Source: Gemmatimonadales bacterium UBA2982
GTDB lineage: Bacteria; Gemmatimonadota; Gemmatimonadetes; Longimicrobiales; Gaopeijiaceae
Assembly: GCA_002347035.1 (NCBI GenBank)
Contig: DEAM01000015.1
Coordinates: 5,404 to 69,403 of the forward strand
Direction of reading: 5' to 3'
DNA: 64,000 bases
Below the pieces are notes generated by a model. It was given only the letters and a program-made list of their open reading frames with translations, made no database searches and was not told the origin of the DNA. Every line of letters starts with the position of its first letter. The stretch's first letter is position 1. A program made the translations under genes and the position numbers. This document shows, piece by piece, positions 26,253-35,213 of this stretch.

Positions 26253-27413
26253 TCACAGTAGTCTTCCGAGCCGTTTCGCTGCTTCCTCTAGTTGGCCTTC
26301 ACCGACTGTGAGAGCTACCCTGAAATACCCTTCGCCACCACTACCGAAGCCCGCTCCTGGCAACACAATCACACCTTCCGCTTCGAGTGCTCGCCGGGCA
26401 AACTCTTCTGACGACTCGTGGGTAGGAATAGGAATCCAAAGATAGAGAGTCGCTTTTGGCGAAGTAACTTTGAAACCCTCCCGCCGGAAAGCCGCTACTG
26501 CTCTGTCCCGGCGCGATTGAAAGATTGCAACATTACCGGGCACCCAGGCCTCCCAACTTTCTAGCGCTGCAACTCCCGCTGCCTGCACTCCGAGGTACTG
26601 ACCAGTATCCATAAAGGTCTTTACGGTGGAAAGTGCTGAGATTAGCTCTTGGTTTCCCACTGCCCAACCAAGGCGCCATCCAGTCATGTTGTAGGTCTTT
26701 GAAAAAGAATGGAACTCAAGCGCAACGGAGTCGGCCCCGTCAAACTCTAAGACGCTCCGAGGTCGGCACCCGTCGAAGGCAATTTCTGAATACGCGTGAT
26801 CATGCGCGAGCACTGCCCCAGAATCCTGGCAGAATTGAATCGCTTCTCGGTAGTAGTCGTCCGGAGCAACGGCAGTGGTAGGATTGTTTGGATAGTTGAG
26901 ATAGACGATACGGGTGCGCGCTGAGACCTCTGAAGGCAACGAATCTAAAGGCATAAGGAACTCGTTCGACGCCTTCAGATGGACTAAGTGAGGATCCCCT
27001 CCTGCAAGGGTGACACCTCCCATATAAGCCCGGTATCCGGGGTCCGGGATAATCGCGACATCACCAGGCCCAACAAATGCGAAAGGAAGGTGAGCGAGAC
27101 CTTCCTTGGAACCGATCAAAGGCAAGACTTCTTTCCAAGGATCTACATCTACCCCAAACCTTTGAGACATCCAATGAGTAATCGCTTCACGTAATGCCGG
27201 GAGTCCAGTTTGGTACGGGTAGCGAGAATAAGAACGCTCGCCCGCCACCTCCCTGAGCCGTGCAACGACCGAAGGGGGTGGATCAAGGTCAGCATCGCCA
27301 GAACCCAGGTCGATTACCTCGATTCCAGCATCCTCCACGTGCCTGCGAAGTTCGCTGACACCCGCGAGCGGGTAACCGGGCAACTGCCTATACCGCTCGC
27401 TGGTAGAATGCAT
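26253..27413 (-). CDS. Class I/II aminotransferase, PLP-dependent
   Basis: 386-residue fold type I aminotransferase. The PLP lysine is Lys239 in HSFSKTYNMTGWRLGW. Asn175 of NYPNNPT and the DHAYSEIAFDG block bind the cofactor. Sequence style is closest to LL-diaminopimelate/alanine-type aminotransferases (DLGSGDADLDPPP, PYQTGLPALREAI), but the amino donor cannot be read from sequence. Its ATG overlaps the TGA of the FAH-family gene by one base, so the two are coupled. Confidence 0.88.
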   Translation of the reverse strand: MHSTSERYRQLPGYPLAGVSELRRHVEDAGIEVIDLGSGDADLDPPPSVVARLREVAGERSYSRYPYQTGLPALREAITHWMSQRFGVDVDPWKEVLPLIGSKEGLAHLPFAFVGPGDVAIIPDPGYRAYMGGVTLAGGDPHLVHLKASNEFLMPLDSLPSEVSARTRIVYLNYPNNPTTAVAPDDYYREAIQFCQDSGAVLAHDHAYSEIAFDGCRPRSVLEFDGADSVALEFHSFSKTYNMTGWRLGWAVGNQELISALSTVKTFMDTGQYLGVQAAGVAALESWEAWVPGNVAIFQSRRDRAVAAFRREGFKVTSPKATLYLWIPIPTHESSEEFARRALEAEGVIVLPGAGFGSGGEGYFRVALTVGEGQLEEAAKRLGRLL

Positions 27414-28036
27414 CAGACGCTAGCAATCACCGGATTAACTACTGACCCCACCCCCCCAACCTCTATCTCTACTTCGTCACCTTCCCGCAAAGGACCAATA
27501 CCGTGCGGTGTACCAGTAGCAATCAGGTCTCCCGCCTCAAGCGTCATCACGTGGCTTACGTATTCGATAAGAGTAGGGATATCAAACACCATGTCGTCAG
27601 CACCGCTCTCTTGTCGAATTTCTCCATTAACGCGCGTCTTCACGGAAAGCAGGCTCAAGTCAACCTGTTCAAGCGGAACCACTGAACCGACAGGACAAAA
27701 CGTGTCAAACCCCTTCGCGCGACTCCACTGCCCATCCTTATTTTGGAGATCCCTTGCTGTGACATCGTTTAGCGCCATTAGTCCGTCGACGTATTCCCAA
27801 GCACTAGTAGCCGAAATATTCCGTGCCTGCTTTCCGATCCGGACACCGATCTCGCCCTCGAAATCCACTTGCTCTGAAGCTTTTGGCATAACGATGGGCT
27901 CTCCTGACCCTATTAGTGATGACGGGGGCTTAAAAAAGATCAGGGGTTCTTCGGGGAGAGGCGCTCCAAGCTCAGCAGCGTGCTTCACATAGTTGAGGCC
28001 AATGCATACGATCTTGGAAGGTCTAGCGTCAGACAT
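27413..28036 (-). CDS. Fumarylacetoacetate hydrolase (FAH) family protein
   Basis: 207 residues, the short single-domain form of the FAH family, which includes acylpyruvases, oxaloacetate decarboxylases and HHDD isomerases. KIVCIGLNYVKHAAELG opens the domain. The metal-ligand acids lie in VDFEGEIGVRIGK and the LNDVTARDLQ block, and the family-specific Lys/Asp signature continues in GQWSRAKGFDTFCPVG and ATGTPHGIG. Such enzymes hydrolyse C-C bonds of beta-dicarbonyl compounds with Mg2+. AAAGGAC seven bases before the ATG is the ribosome site. An inverted-repeat region lies 38 bases upstream. Confidence 0.9.
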   Translation of the reverse strand: MSDARPSKIVCIGLNYVKHAAELGAPLPEEPLIFFKPPSSLIGSGEPIVMPKASEQVDFEGEIGVRIGKQARNISATSAWEYVDGLMALNDVTARDLQNKDGQWSRAKGFDTFCPVGSVVPLEQVDLSLLSVKTRVNGEIRQESGADDMVFDIPTLIEYVSHVMTLEAGDLIATGTPHGIGPLREGDEVEIEVGGVGSVVNPVIASV

Positions 28037-28073
28037 AGTGACGTCCTTTAAGGTCTGGAGTCTTCATGAGGAC

Positions 28074-28127
28074 TTAGGATGGAATGGTGGAGCCACCACT
28101 TCAGCTAGGCAACATCCTAAGCAGGAT
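28074..28127. repeat. Nested, competing inverted repeats between the FAH and cyclase genes
   Basis: TTAGGATG (28074-28081) pairs with CATCCTAA (28113-28120). Inside, TGGTGG (28085-28090) pairs with CCACCA (28093-28098). ATCCT (28114-28118) can instead pair with AGGAT (28123-28127). The outer stem and the last hairpin use the same bases, so they exclude each other. The element lies in the 216-base divergent region, in the leader of the FAH gene if transcription starts above it. It may be a leader switch or a regulator site. Confidence 0.45.
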
Positions 28128-28252
28128 CCAGCGCTTCAGGTGCAGCAACTTCGACCTCGAATAGATTTGGAATTCCAGGACTTCTTGCCCTGATGATTAG
28201 TCCACCATCTCTTCCATGGAAAGTCTGCCAGTCGATATCCAAGGGGGCACCA

Positions 28253-29251
28253 ATGCAGGTCTCACATCCTTCTTTTCACGTGTCTAGTGTTACTCTGGCA
28301 GCCCTACTTATTCTTGCGGGCTCCATGGATGCCCAACAGGACCAACCTTTTGTGAGTGAGGCCGAATATGAGCGCTGGCAAACAGAGCTAACGAATTGGG
28401 GTCGTTGGGGACCGGACGACGAGATGGGTACACTCAACCTAATCACACCTGCGAAACGCCTTCAAGCCGCTAGCCTGGTACGTTCCGGGACGACTGTATC
28501 TCTTTCATCGATCGCGGATACAGAAGAGAGCGTTGACAACCCTTGTCCGGTGGAATGGGAAATGGCTAACGCAAGTCGTAGCGGAGCCAGCGACAGGATC
28601 TCCTACCCGTGCATCCATGGACTAGGGACGACACATATCGACGGTTTTGCGCACCGGTTCTTTGATGGAAAGATGTGGAACGGGTATGACGTAGAAGAGT
28701 TCGTCACCATGGAGAGTGGAGCGAGCAAAAACGCGGTACTAACAATGAGGCACGGGATCGTGACGCGCGGCGTGCTCTACGACATACCTAGACTGAAAGG
28801 TGTGGACTACCTAGGTGCAGGCGATCGTGTAACGGTGTCAGATCTTGAGGCCTGGGAACGGGAGACAGGTGTCCAAGTTGGACCCGGTGATGCGATGCTC
28901 TTTAGATGGGGGAGGTGGGCGCGAAAAGACGCTCTCGGGACCTTTGACACGTGGGAGGAAGCTGCAGGCCTCGACAACACCGTCATACCTTGGTTGAAGG
29001 CGCGCGACATAGCGATCTTAGGTTGGGAGTCCCCAGGCTACACACCTCGTCTGGAAGGCGACCTGCCAACACTAGCTCTCCACGACTTCACGTTGACCCA
29101 CCTTGGGGTTCATCTGATTGACCGAGCAAATCTGGACGAGTTAGCTGAGTTAGCAGAAGAGCAGAATCGTTGGGAGTTTATGCTGACGATAAACCCCTTG
29201 CCGATTCCGAATGGCACCGGTTCCCCTGTCAATCCCGTCGCGATTTTTTGA
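28253..29251 (+). CDS. Exported cyclase-family (kynurenine formamidase-like) protein
   Basis: 332 residues from ATG 28253, which has AAGGGGG upstream and opens a signal peptide (VSSVTLAALLILAGSMDAQ). The cyclase/KynB-like metal motif is present as HGLGTTHIDGFAHRFFDG, with the family block GVLYDIPRLKGVDYLGAGDRVTVSDLEAWE. Cytoplasmic relatives hydrolyse N-formylkynurenine or cyclise polyketides; exported ones are common in Gemmatimonadota and related phyla and have no assigned substrate. It is divergent from the FAH gene with a structured region between. Confidence 0.88.
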   Translation: MQVSHPSFHVSSVTLAALLILAGSMDAQQDQPFVSEAEYERWQTELTNWGRWGPDDEMGTLNLITPAKRLQAASLVRSGTTVSLSSIADTEESVDNPCPVEWEMANASRSGASDRISYPCIHGLGTTHIDGFAHRFFDGKMWNGYDVEEFVTMESGASKNAVLTMRHGIVTRGVLYDIPRLKGVDYLGAGDRVTVSDLEAWERETGVQVGPGDAMLFRWGRWARKDALGTFDTWEEAAGLDNTVIPWLKARDIAILGWESPGYTPRLEGDLPTLALHDFTLTHLGVHLIDRANLDELAELAEEQNRWEFMLTINPLPIPNGTGSPVNPVAIF

Positions 29252-29279
29252 CTAATCACCTACATAGACGGTCAGTGAT

Positions 29280-29495
29280 TCAGGGGGCAGTAGTCCGACC
29301 CGCTGCAGGTCGTGTATGTATCCAGGTGCCAATGATAGCTGCTAGAGCAGCAATCGTGAGGAATGCGCCCACTACCGTCCACCAAAATCCCAGGTCGGCA
29401 TGTCCGTCCGCCCATCCGGCATTGGCTTGCGAGTAGGCCCCAAAGGCGATAACGAGGTAGAGAATGCCAAGGCCGATCCCTAAAATCCGCTTCAT
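29280..29495 (-). CDS. Small membrane protein with two predicted helices
   Basis: 71 residues: MKRILGIGLGILYLVIAFGA forms one helix, a short polar turn (NAGWADGHADLG) follows, and FWWTVVGAFLTIAALAAIIGTWIH forms a second. No recognised family. No clear Shine-Dalgarno is visible. Good membrane pattern and typical codons make it likely real. It is alone between the plus-strand cyclase and dinG. Confidence 0.55.
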   Translation of the reverse strand: MKRILGIGLGILYLVIAFGAYSQANAGWADGHADLGFWWTVVGAFLTIAALAAIIGTWIHTRPAAGRTTAP

Positions 29496-29545
29496 GGACT
29501 CATCGAGTTGAGGTTGTCCAGCCGCCTACGCGGCGCCGCACAAAT

Positions 29546-32191
29546 CTACCTCGCTGCTCCTCTGGTTCCAAGTGCCATCGGGCCGGGTTCAACCGGCTTG
29601 TAAAAAGACGCCAAGTGATGGCGTAAATCCGACCAAGCCCCCTTTACTGTAGGCACCTGGGGAAGAGACTCACGTAAGTATCGACCATAGCGCTTAGTCA
29701 CCAAACGATCGTCGAGGATCACTACCACCCCCTGATCTGTCTGAGAACGGATTAGACGCCCAAAACCCTGTTTCAGCCTCAGGGCGGCATGCGGAAGCAT
29801 AAATTGCTGAAAAGGATCACCCCCCATCTCTTCGATCATCTCCATTCGTGCCGCTGTAATAGGTTCAGTGGGGACGCGAAACGGCAGTTTTTGAATCACC
29901 AGGCCTCTCAAGGGCTCACCCGGAACATCTACGCCCTCCCAGAATGAGGCTGTACCGAGCAGCACGCCTGATCCAGAGTTGATAAATCTTTCTAACAACT
30001 GGGAACGATCACCCTCTCCTTGGACGAAAAGGGGCCAATCTTCTTCGAGATCTCTAGCCCTTAAAAGCTCGGCCACATGGTTAAGAGAGGCGTGAGAGGT
30101 AAATAAAACGAACAGGCCACCCCTACTAAGCTCAGCTAACTCAACCACTACATCTGCAGTCGCCTTTTGGAATTCTGGATCGCCTCGCTCCGCAGCAGGA
30201 AGATCTGTAGGCACAGCAAGCAGTGCCTGGTCCTCGAAGTTGAATTCTGACATTATGATACGTTCTATTACTTCAAGCTTCTTATCCGCCCCAGAGAGTT
30301 CTGCGGTCCCGAGCCCTAGTCGACTACGGATAAAGTCGAAGCTATTTCGTGTCGACAACGTAGCTGAGGTAAGAACTGAGGAATCCACCTGTGTGAATAA
30401 TGATTCGTGGAGCATCGCACCGAGCTCGGTTGGGGCTGCTCCAAACATGAGATTTACGTATCGACCTTGTCCTCTGTTCTCAAGCCAACGGACGTATGTG
30501 TCTCCCTCCTCTCCAGGTGCAAGCACAAGATTAAGCCCTTGAATAGCAGCAGACACACGTCGCTCGATCGAGCGGAGATCCATGACCCGTCCTTCGAACC
30601 GCTGAGCAGACTCGTCTACGAGCTCCAAACGGGCTCTAAATTCAGCGATCTCCCTTACCAACTCTTCAAGCACTAAGACCGCGCGGCCTAGTGCCTCCCG
30701 GACTTCAAAATCATTGACTGGCTCTCCGATTCCAGAAGGGCCAAGCCTGACCGCACCTAGTCGCCCAGACACGAAGGGCTCTAGCCGATCAATTAGGTCG
30801 TCCACACCCGAACGTGCCCGTGACAAAACTGGACGTACGCGATTCTCGATCCTTTCCCGCAACCCGGGAGCTTCCATCACGTCCTCCACCCCATCGTGCA
30901 CCGCAGTTAAGATTCCCCGACCTCGATGATCTAGTCGAGCCATCGACCGATGGAGACCCCTGCGCGTTACCTCTACACCCAGATGGGACGTTGCCGCATC
31001 CTCAATGTTGTGTGCTTCATCAAGAATGACATGCTGATAGGCAGGCAGGACAGCTGATTGCGTGTAGTTCCTCGTGCCCCGACGAACTGCTAGATCCGTA
31101 AACAATAGATGGTGATTCACCACCAAGAGGTCGGCTGAGGCTGCCCTGCGTCTTGATCGTTGAAAGAAGCACTCCTGGAAGTGAGGGCAACGGCTATGCA
31201 AGCAGATATCAGCATCGCTTTTTACCTCATCCCACGTGTCATCTGACGGGACAAACTGAAGGTCAGATCGTGAGCCATCCTGAGTGTCCTCAATCCAGCT
31301 CAGAATCTCTCTGATCTCTGAAGAACGGTCTTCTTCAAATAGTCCGGACTGGGACTCTGCTGCCAATAGTGCCCTTCGGATCGAGACGTAGTTGCCCCTC
31401 CCTTTTACCAAAGCCCAGCGGAAATCGCCAATCAGCTCACTGACTAATGGTAGGTCTTTAGAAGCCAATTGCTCCTGTAGATTGATCGTATTGGTAGAAA
31501 CGACAGTCCGCTTCTTATTTTCCTGAGCCCAGCGTGCTGCCGGAAGAAGGTACGCGAGAGATTTACCCGTACCTGTGCCCGCTTCGAGAATTGCGACGCC
31601 ACCTTCGTTGTAGACCGAGACAATGTCATGAACCATCTCCCGCTGCCCGGGACGGTTCTCGTAACTGAGCTGGCGTTCAGCTAATAGTCCTCCTGGTGCC
31701 AGAATCGCATCTAATTCCTCCGATCGGAGGCCCCTGACTTCTTGGATTTCAGGTGGTTCCCTGAGAACATCAAGCTCCTCCCCACTGTTGTTTACCGTGG
31801 CCGTGCCCAAGCCTTGTTCATAAAGAAGGTTCGCAGTTTCAATCTCAGTTTCGAGTGCTTCGAAGACACCGTCGGGACGGCTGTGCACTACTATCCCACC
31901 TGGACCTACTTCTGTTGCAGCTGCTAGTACAGCTTCGGAACTCCCTCTAGCGACAGCCCTTGGGTTCCGCACAACTCCTTGTTCGTCGATCTCTGCCAGG
32001 AAAGAAACTTTACGGCCACCAGCACGGGCAACCTCTGCTCGGATCTGCGACGAGGCCTCTCCAGAGAGTGTCACAGGATTGTTCAGAACACCCGAAGAAA
32101 TTGGTTCCGGGAGGCCCTCCTCCTCAGGTCGGTATGGACTAGCGAGAGCTTCTGTCGGTATTCGAATAGGGAACCCTTCTGGGAACTCCAT
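29546..32191 (-). CDS. DinG/XPD-type DNA helicase with degenerate N-terminal JAB domain
   Basis: 881-residue SF2 helicase. Residues 55-145 resemble the JAB/MPN metalloprotease fold (GGRKVSFLAEIDEQG, PGGIVVHSRPDG). The JAMM signature HxHPxGxxxPSxxD is degraded: His103 remains but the second His is Arg105 and the following Ser and Asp are Ala and Glu. The helicase has Walker A EAGTGTGKS at 203-211, DEAH at 391-394 and a C-terminal motif VI-like LRLKQGFGRLIRSQTDQG. Of the four cysteines that hold the XPD/DinG Fe-S cluster, three remain (Cys330, Cys335, Cys341); the first, in the NYLC motif, is Ser270. DinG helicases unwind DNA-RNA and DNA forks in repair. It follows the GATase-like gene by 11 bases. 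Confidence 0.87.
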   Translation of the reverse strand: MEFPEGFPIRIPTEALASPYRPEEEGLPEPISSGVLNNPVTLSGEASSQIRAEVARAGGRKVSFLAEIDEQGVVRNPRAVARGSSEAVLAAATEVGPGGIVVHSRPDGVFEALETEIETANLLYEQGLGTATVNNSGEELDVLREPPEIQEVRGLRSEELDAILAPGGLLAERQLSYENRPGQREMVHDIVSVYNEGGVAILEAGTGTGKSLAYLLPAARWAQENKKRTVVSTNTINLQEQLASKDLPLVSELIGDFRWALVKGRGNYVSIRRALLAAESQSGLFEEDRSSEIREILSWIEDTQDGSRSDLQFVPSDDTWDEVKSDADICLHSRCPHFQECFFQRSRRRAASADLLVVNHHLLFTDLAVRRGTRNYTQSAVLPAYQHVILDEAHNIEDAATSHLGVEVTRRGLHRSMARLDHRGRGILTAVHDGVEDVMEAPGLRERIENRVRPVLSRARSGVDDLIDRLEPFVSGRLGAVRLGPSGIGEPVNDFEVREALGRAVLVLEELVREIAEFRARLELVDESAQRFEGRVMDLRSIERRVSAAIQGLNLVLAPGEEGDTYVRWLENRGQGRYVNLMFGAAPTELGAMLHESLFTQVDSSVLTSATLSTRNSFDFIRSRLGLGTAELSGADKKLEVIERIIMSEFNFEDQALLAVPTDLPAAERGDPEFQKATADVVVELAELSRGGLFVLFTSHASLNHVAELLRARDLEEDWPLFVQGEGDRSQLLERFINSGSGVLLGTASFWEGVDVPGEPLRGLVIQKLPFRVPTEPITAARMEMIEEMGGDPFQQFMLPHAALRLKQGFGRLIRSQTDQGVVVILDDRLVTKRYGRYLRESLPQVPTVKGAWSDLRHHLASFYKPVEPGPMALGTRGAAR

Positions 32192-32202
32192 TGGGTTTTC
32201 CC

Positions 32203-33459
32203 TTACGTCTTTAGCGTCTGCTTCTTAGCGGCTGGGAAAAGGACGTTATTCAAGATAAGCCGATACCCTGGTGAGTTCGGGTGAAGCGAGAGATCTGTCG
32301 GAGGATCACCGATCTGGTGTTCCGGGTCCTCCGGATCATGGCCACCGAAGTAGGTCCAGGTGCCCTCACCTAAATTGCCGTGCAAATATTTCGCCCATCC
32401 GGACTCTCGAGCCAAAACAACTGCTGCCGGCTTGAGGCGGTCATCGGCGAATGAAGTAGTAAGACCATAGAAGTCCGGTATCACAGACACATGATTCTGG
32501 GTCAGCATCGATGGAATGGGATCAAACTTTGCAGAGAAATCGAAGAGAGTGTATACACCCAACTCCTTGCGCCACGGTGTATTTACTTGATGAGCATCAA
32601 TATCCGAGAAGGCACTGATTGAAGTTGACGTCTGAACTTCAGCACCTGAGAAAGCCATCGTGCGACTCCAGTTCATCTTCTGAGACGCCTGTGGATCAGG
32701 AGGAGACCCATCCGAATACGACGCTGCAATGTCCACCTCCGCACCCGCCAATGCTAATTCTAGGGTCTCTGTAGCAGAACACATCGCGAACAAAAACCCC
32801 CCTTCCTCCACATAGGTCCTGATCGCTGCAGCAACGCCTTTTTTCAGAGCTGGAACGTCCCGAAAACCTACCTGCCGTGCCATATCCTCACTGCGGGCTA
32901 CCTCGTCCTGAAGCCATGACGTGGCACCGTACGTAAGAAAGAACTTGGAGTACTGGCCTGTGAAATCTTCATGATGAAGATGAATCCATTCGTATTCTTC
33001 TAGACCCTCACCAAGGACTTCCGGATCCCAAATGGTCTCGTAACCTATCCCTGCGTATTCGAGTGCCATGGTTACAGCATCGTCCCAAATCTCGGAATTT
33101 GGGGGAGTGTAGATAGCGACCTTGGGCGCCCGCTCAAGAGGCACTGCCTCCATATTTGAAGCCTCTACTGTAGCTCGCATCCGAGCCTCCGCTGAGGCGT
33201 CCATCGGGAGCGTACTAACCCCTCTTAGTGCTGCTTCACGCCGGACTCCTGGACTGTCAGGGAGAAGGAAGGAGCCTCCGCGGTAATTCAAGAGCCACTC
33301 AGCCTCATCCCCTTCTTCCAAGACCCAATAAGTTAGGCCATAGGCTCGAAGATGATTCTGTTGATCTCGGTCCATAGGAACGAGGAGCCACTGCGCACTC
33401 GCCGGACTGGCAAGCATCGCCAAAAGGATGAGGAACACTCCTAAAAAATTAGCGTTCAT
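32203..33459 (-). CDS. Periplasmic GATase-like protein (often misnamed asparagine synthetase B)
   Basis: 418 residues with a signal peptide ending near residue 22 (ASPASA/Q). The chain has a Rossmann/GATase-like layout: PKVAIYTPPNSEIWDDAVTMAL, then a nucleophile-elbow-like GGFLFAMCSAT with Cys227, and an Asp/His-rich segment (WIHLHHEDFTGQY). Proteins of this family are frequently labelled asparagine synthetase B by transfer, but there is no synthetase domain here. It is one of two GATase-like proteins in the operon (DUF4159 is the other). It overlaps the TPR gene by four bases. Function unknown. Confidence 0.72.
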   Translation of the reverse strand: MNANFLGVFLILLAMLASPASAQWLLVPMDRDQQNHLRAYGLTYWVLEEGDEAEWLLNYRGGSFLLPDSPGVRREAALRGVSTLPMDASAEARMRATVEASNMEAVPLERAPKVAIYTPPNSEIWDDAVTMALEYAGIGYETIWDPEVLGEGLEEYEWIHLHHEDFTGQYSKFFLTYGATSWLQDEVARSEDMARQVGFRDVPALKKGVAAAIRTYVEEGGFLFAMCSATETLELALAGAEVDIAASYSDGSPPDPQASQKMNWSRTMAFSGAEVQTSTSISAFSDIDAHQVNTPWRKELGVYTLFDFSAKFDPIPSMLTQNHVSVIPDFYGLTTSFADDRLKPAAVVLARESGWAKYLHGNLGEGTWTYFGGHDPEDPEHQIGDPPTDLSLHPNSPGYRLILNNVLFPAAKKQTLKT

Positions 33460-35213
33460 GATCCCCTACTCCTTAAACGTTCTAACTCGAGTCGCGCTTC
33501 CGGTACTACCGCAGAACCAGGATCACGGACAATCAACTCTTCTAGCAATCGCATAGCCTCATCATCGTCTCTACCAGAACCCGCGTAATGCCGAGCCAGC
33601 TCTAATGTTGCTTCGGCCACCTCAGGGGCACTGGGATACTCCATCAAGATCCGTTCGCGAATGCCTACAGAGAGATCAATGTCACCACTTCTCGTTGCCA
33701 TACGCGCTGCTTCTGCTAGAACTGCTGCTCGGTCGGATGCAGCTAAATTCTGCGTTTCAGATACAAGCCCTTCAGCTGCCTCCCCCCCCTTTCCACGATG
33801 CGCCCTTACACCAGCTGTCACTAGAATAGGCACACTTCCCTGAGAAATCCGACCCAGTAAACTTGCAAGTTGAATAATCGGGGTCGCTTCGCTCGGAGGT
33901 AGACCGCTGACAGCGAGTAGCAGCGTACTACGACCTCCCTCAATGTCCCCAGATTCCAAAAGGATATAGGCACTCTCAAGAGCACTCCTCGGACCTGAGA
34001 TTCCCTGGAGAACCGCATGAGCACCATCAGAGTCTCCCCTGGACTGCAGGGCAGCCGACACTGCCGCAGCTAATCCATCTAATTCTGGAGCTTCTGGAAA
34101 ATCCGCTTGGAATGCCAGAAAGGATAACCTCAGGGGGTCCGCTTCCAGACTGCCAGCCTCTAGATGAATGACCTGGGCCCTAGCTTGGCGACCATCTTCA
34201 GAATTGGGATCATAAGACTCAGCGACCCTCCGTTGGGCTTGGAGGGCTGCTGCGGTATCTCCCATTTGCATCGCCATATCCGCAATTCGCTGATCAAGCT
34301 GGCGCCGTTCTCCAGGGCTAGAAGCAGCTTCTCTAAGTGCCCCATATGACCAAGTGGATACCTCGGCCAACCCTGAGTCTCCTGCCATTCTAGCTATGTC
34401 TTCTAGGAAGCTACTTCTCGCCCGCCCCCTCAAGCCATCGGCGTACTGTTCCGTGAGTTCTAGTGCTTCTGGCATGAGTTCGAGTTCTACAGCCATACGG
34501 GCAGCTGCCCCTACACGTAGGGGTTCCACCGCCCCCCCTAGAATTCCTACAAGGCGACGCGCAGCCCCCTGCCCCGCCGCCCCTAGATTCTCAATCCTCG
34601 CCTGAACCGTCTGCGCCTCGGAGCCGTTAGGGCCAACGGCATCAGCCCACTCGTCCACAGCACCATCTAGATCACCCACCGCTGCGTGTATGTCCCCAAT
34701 ATCGAGAGCGAGAGAGGAGCCACCAATCTCTGACCGTCCACGCTGTAATATTTCCAGAGATCTGTCGGTCCCAAACGCCGGTTCGTATGCCCGAGCCACC
34801 AGTCGATAAACAATTTCACGGCGAGAATCCTCATTTATCCAACTCTCGGCATCTTCTGTCAGTGCCTCGTACTCACCCGTCTCACCAAGAACTCGAAGCC
34901 TAAGCCCTCTCACTTCTGAAGCACTCTGCTGTGCCAGGAAAGCATCTAAGAGAGGTAAGATTTCTTGAACACGTTCTTGTGCTCTCAGTACCCGCTCCAG
35001 AGCGAAGACACCGCCCAGTGAAGTGGGGTCGGACGTTACGAGTCTCCGGAGGGCTGCCTCAGCACCTGCTAGGTCACCCTCAGATTCTAGACGGGCGGCA
35101 TCGCGAATCAGCTGAGTTCTGCGATCAAGGGGTCGACCCTGAGCTTCAACCTGGCAGACTCCGCTCATGAGAAGACACCCTAAGGCAACTACTATCACGT
35201 AGCCTTTATTCAC
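33456..35213 (-). CDS. Exported TPR-repeat protein
   Basis: 585 residues. A signal peptide (MNKGYVIVVALGCLLMSGVCQVEA) precedes a long array of helical hairpins with TPR spacing: GDLAGAEAALRRLVTSDPTSLGG, GEYEALTEDAESWI, GDLDGAVDEWADAVG and, at the end, GRDDDEAMRLLEELIVRDPGSAVVPEARL. It should act as a protein-protein scaffold in the periplasm. It is coupled by four-base overlaps to DUF4175 upstream and the GATase-like gene downstream, so its partners are probably those products. Confidence 0.8.
   Translation of the reverse strand: MNKGYVIVVALGCLLMSGVCQVEAQGRPLDRRTQLIRDAARLESEGDLAGAEAALRRLVTSDPTSLGGVFALERVLRAQERVQEILPLLDAFLAQQSASEVRGLRLRVLGETGEYEALTEDAESWINEDSRREIVYRLVARAYEPAFGTDRSLEILQRGRSEIGGSSLALDIGDIHAAVGDLDGAVDEWADAVGPNGSEAQTVQARIENLGAAGQGAARRLVGILGGAVEPLRVGAAARMAVELELMPEALELTEQYADGLRGRARSSFLEDIARMAGDSGLAEVSTWSYGALREAASSPGERRQLDQRIADMAMQMGDTAAALQAQRRVAESYDPNSEDGRQARAQVIHLEAGSLEADPLRLSFLAFQADFPEAPELDGLAAAVSAALQSRGDSDGAHAVLQGISGPRSALESAYILLESGDIEGGRSTLLLAVSGLPPSEATPIIQLASLLGRISQGSVPILVTAGVRAHRGKGGEAAEGLVSETQNLAASDRAAVLAEAARMATRSGDIDLSVGIRERILMEYPSAPEVAEATLELARHYAGSGRDDDEAMRLLEELIVRDPGSAVVPEARLELERLRSRGS

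Noticed and set aside
27210..27992. 260-residue frame on the plus strand opposite the FAH gene
   Set aside because: Antisense to a clear FAH gene, Ser/Thr/Pro-rich with no motif; treated as a shadow.
32203..33459. Asparagine synthetase B as the product name
   Set aside because: No PP-loop or synthetase domain is present and the protein has a signal peptide; only a GATase-like fold is supported.
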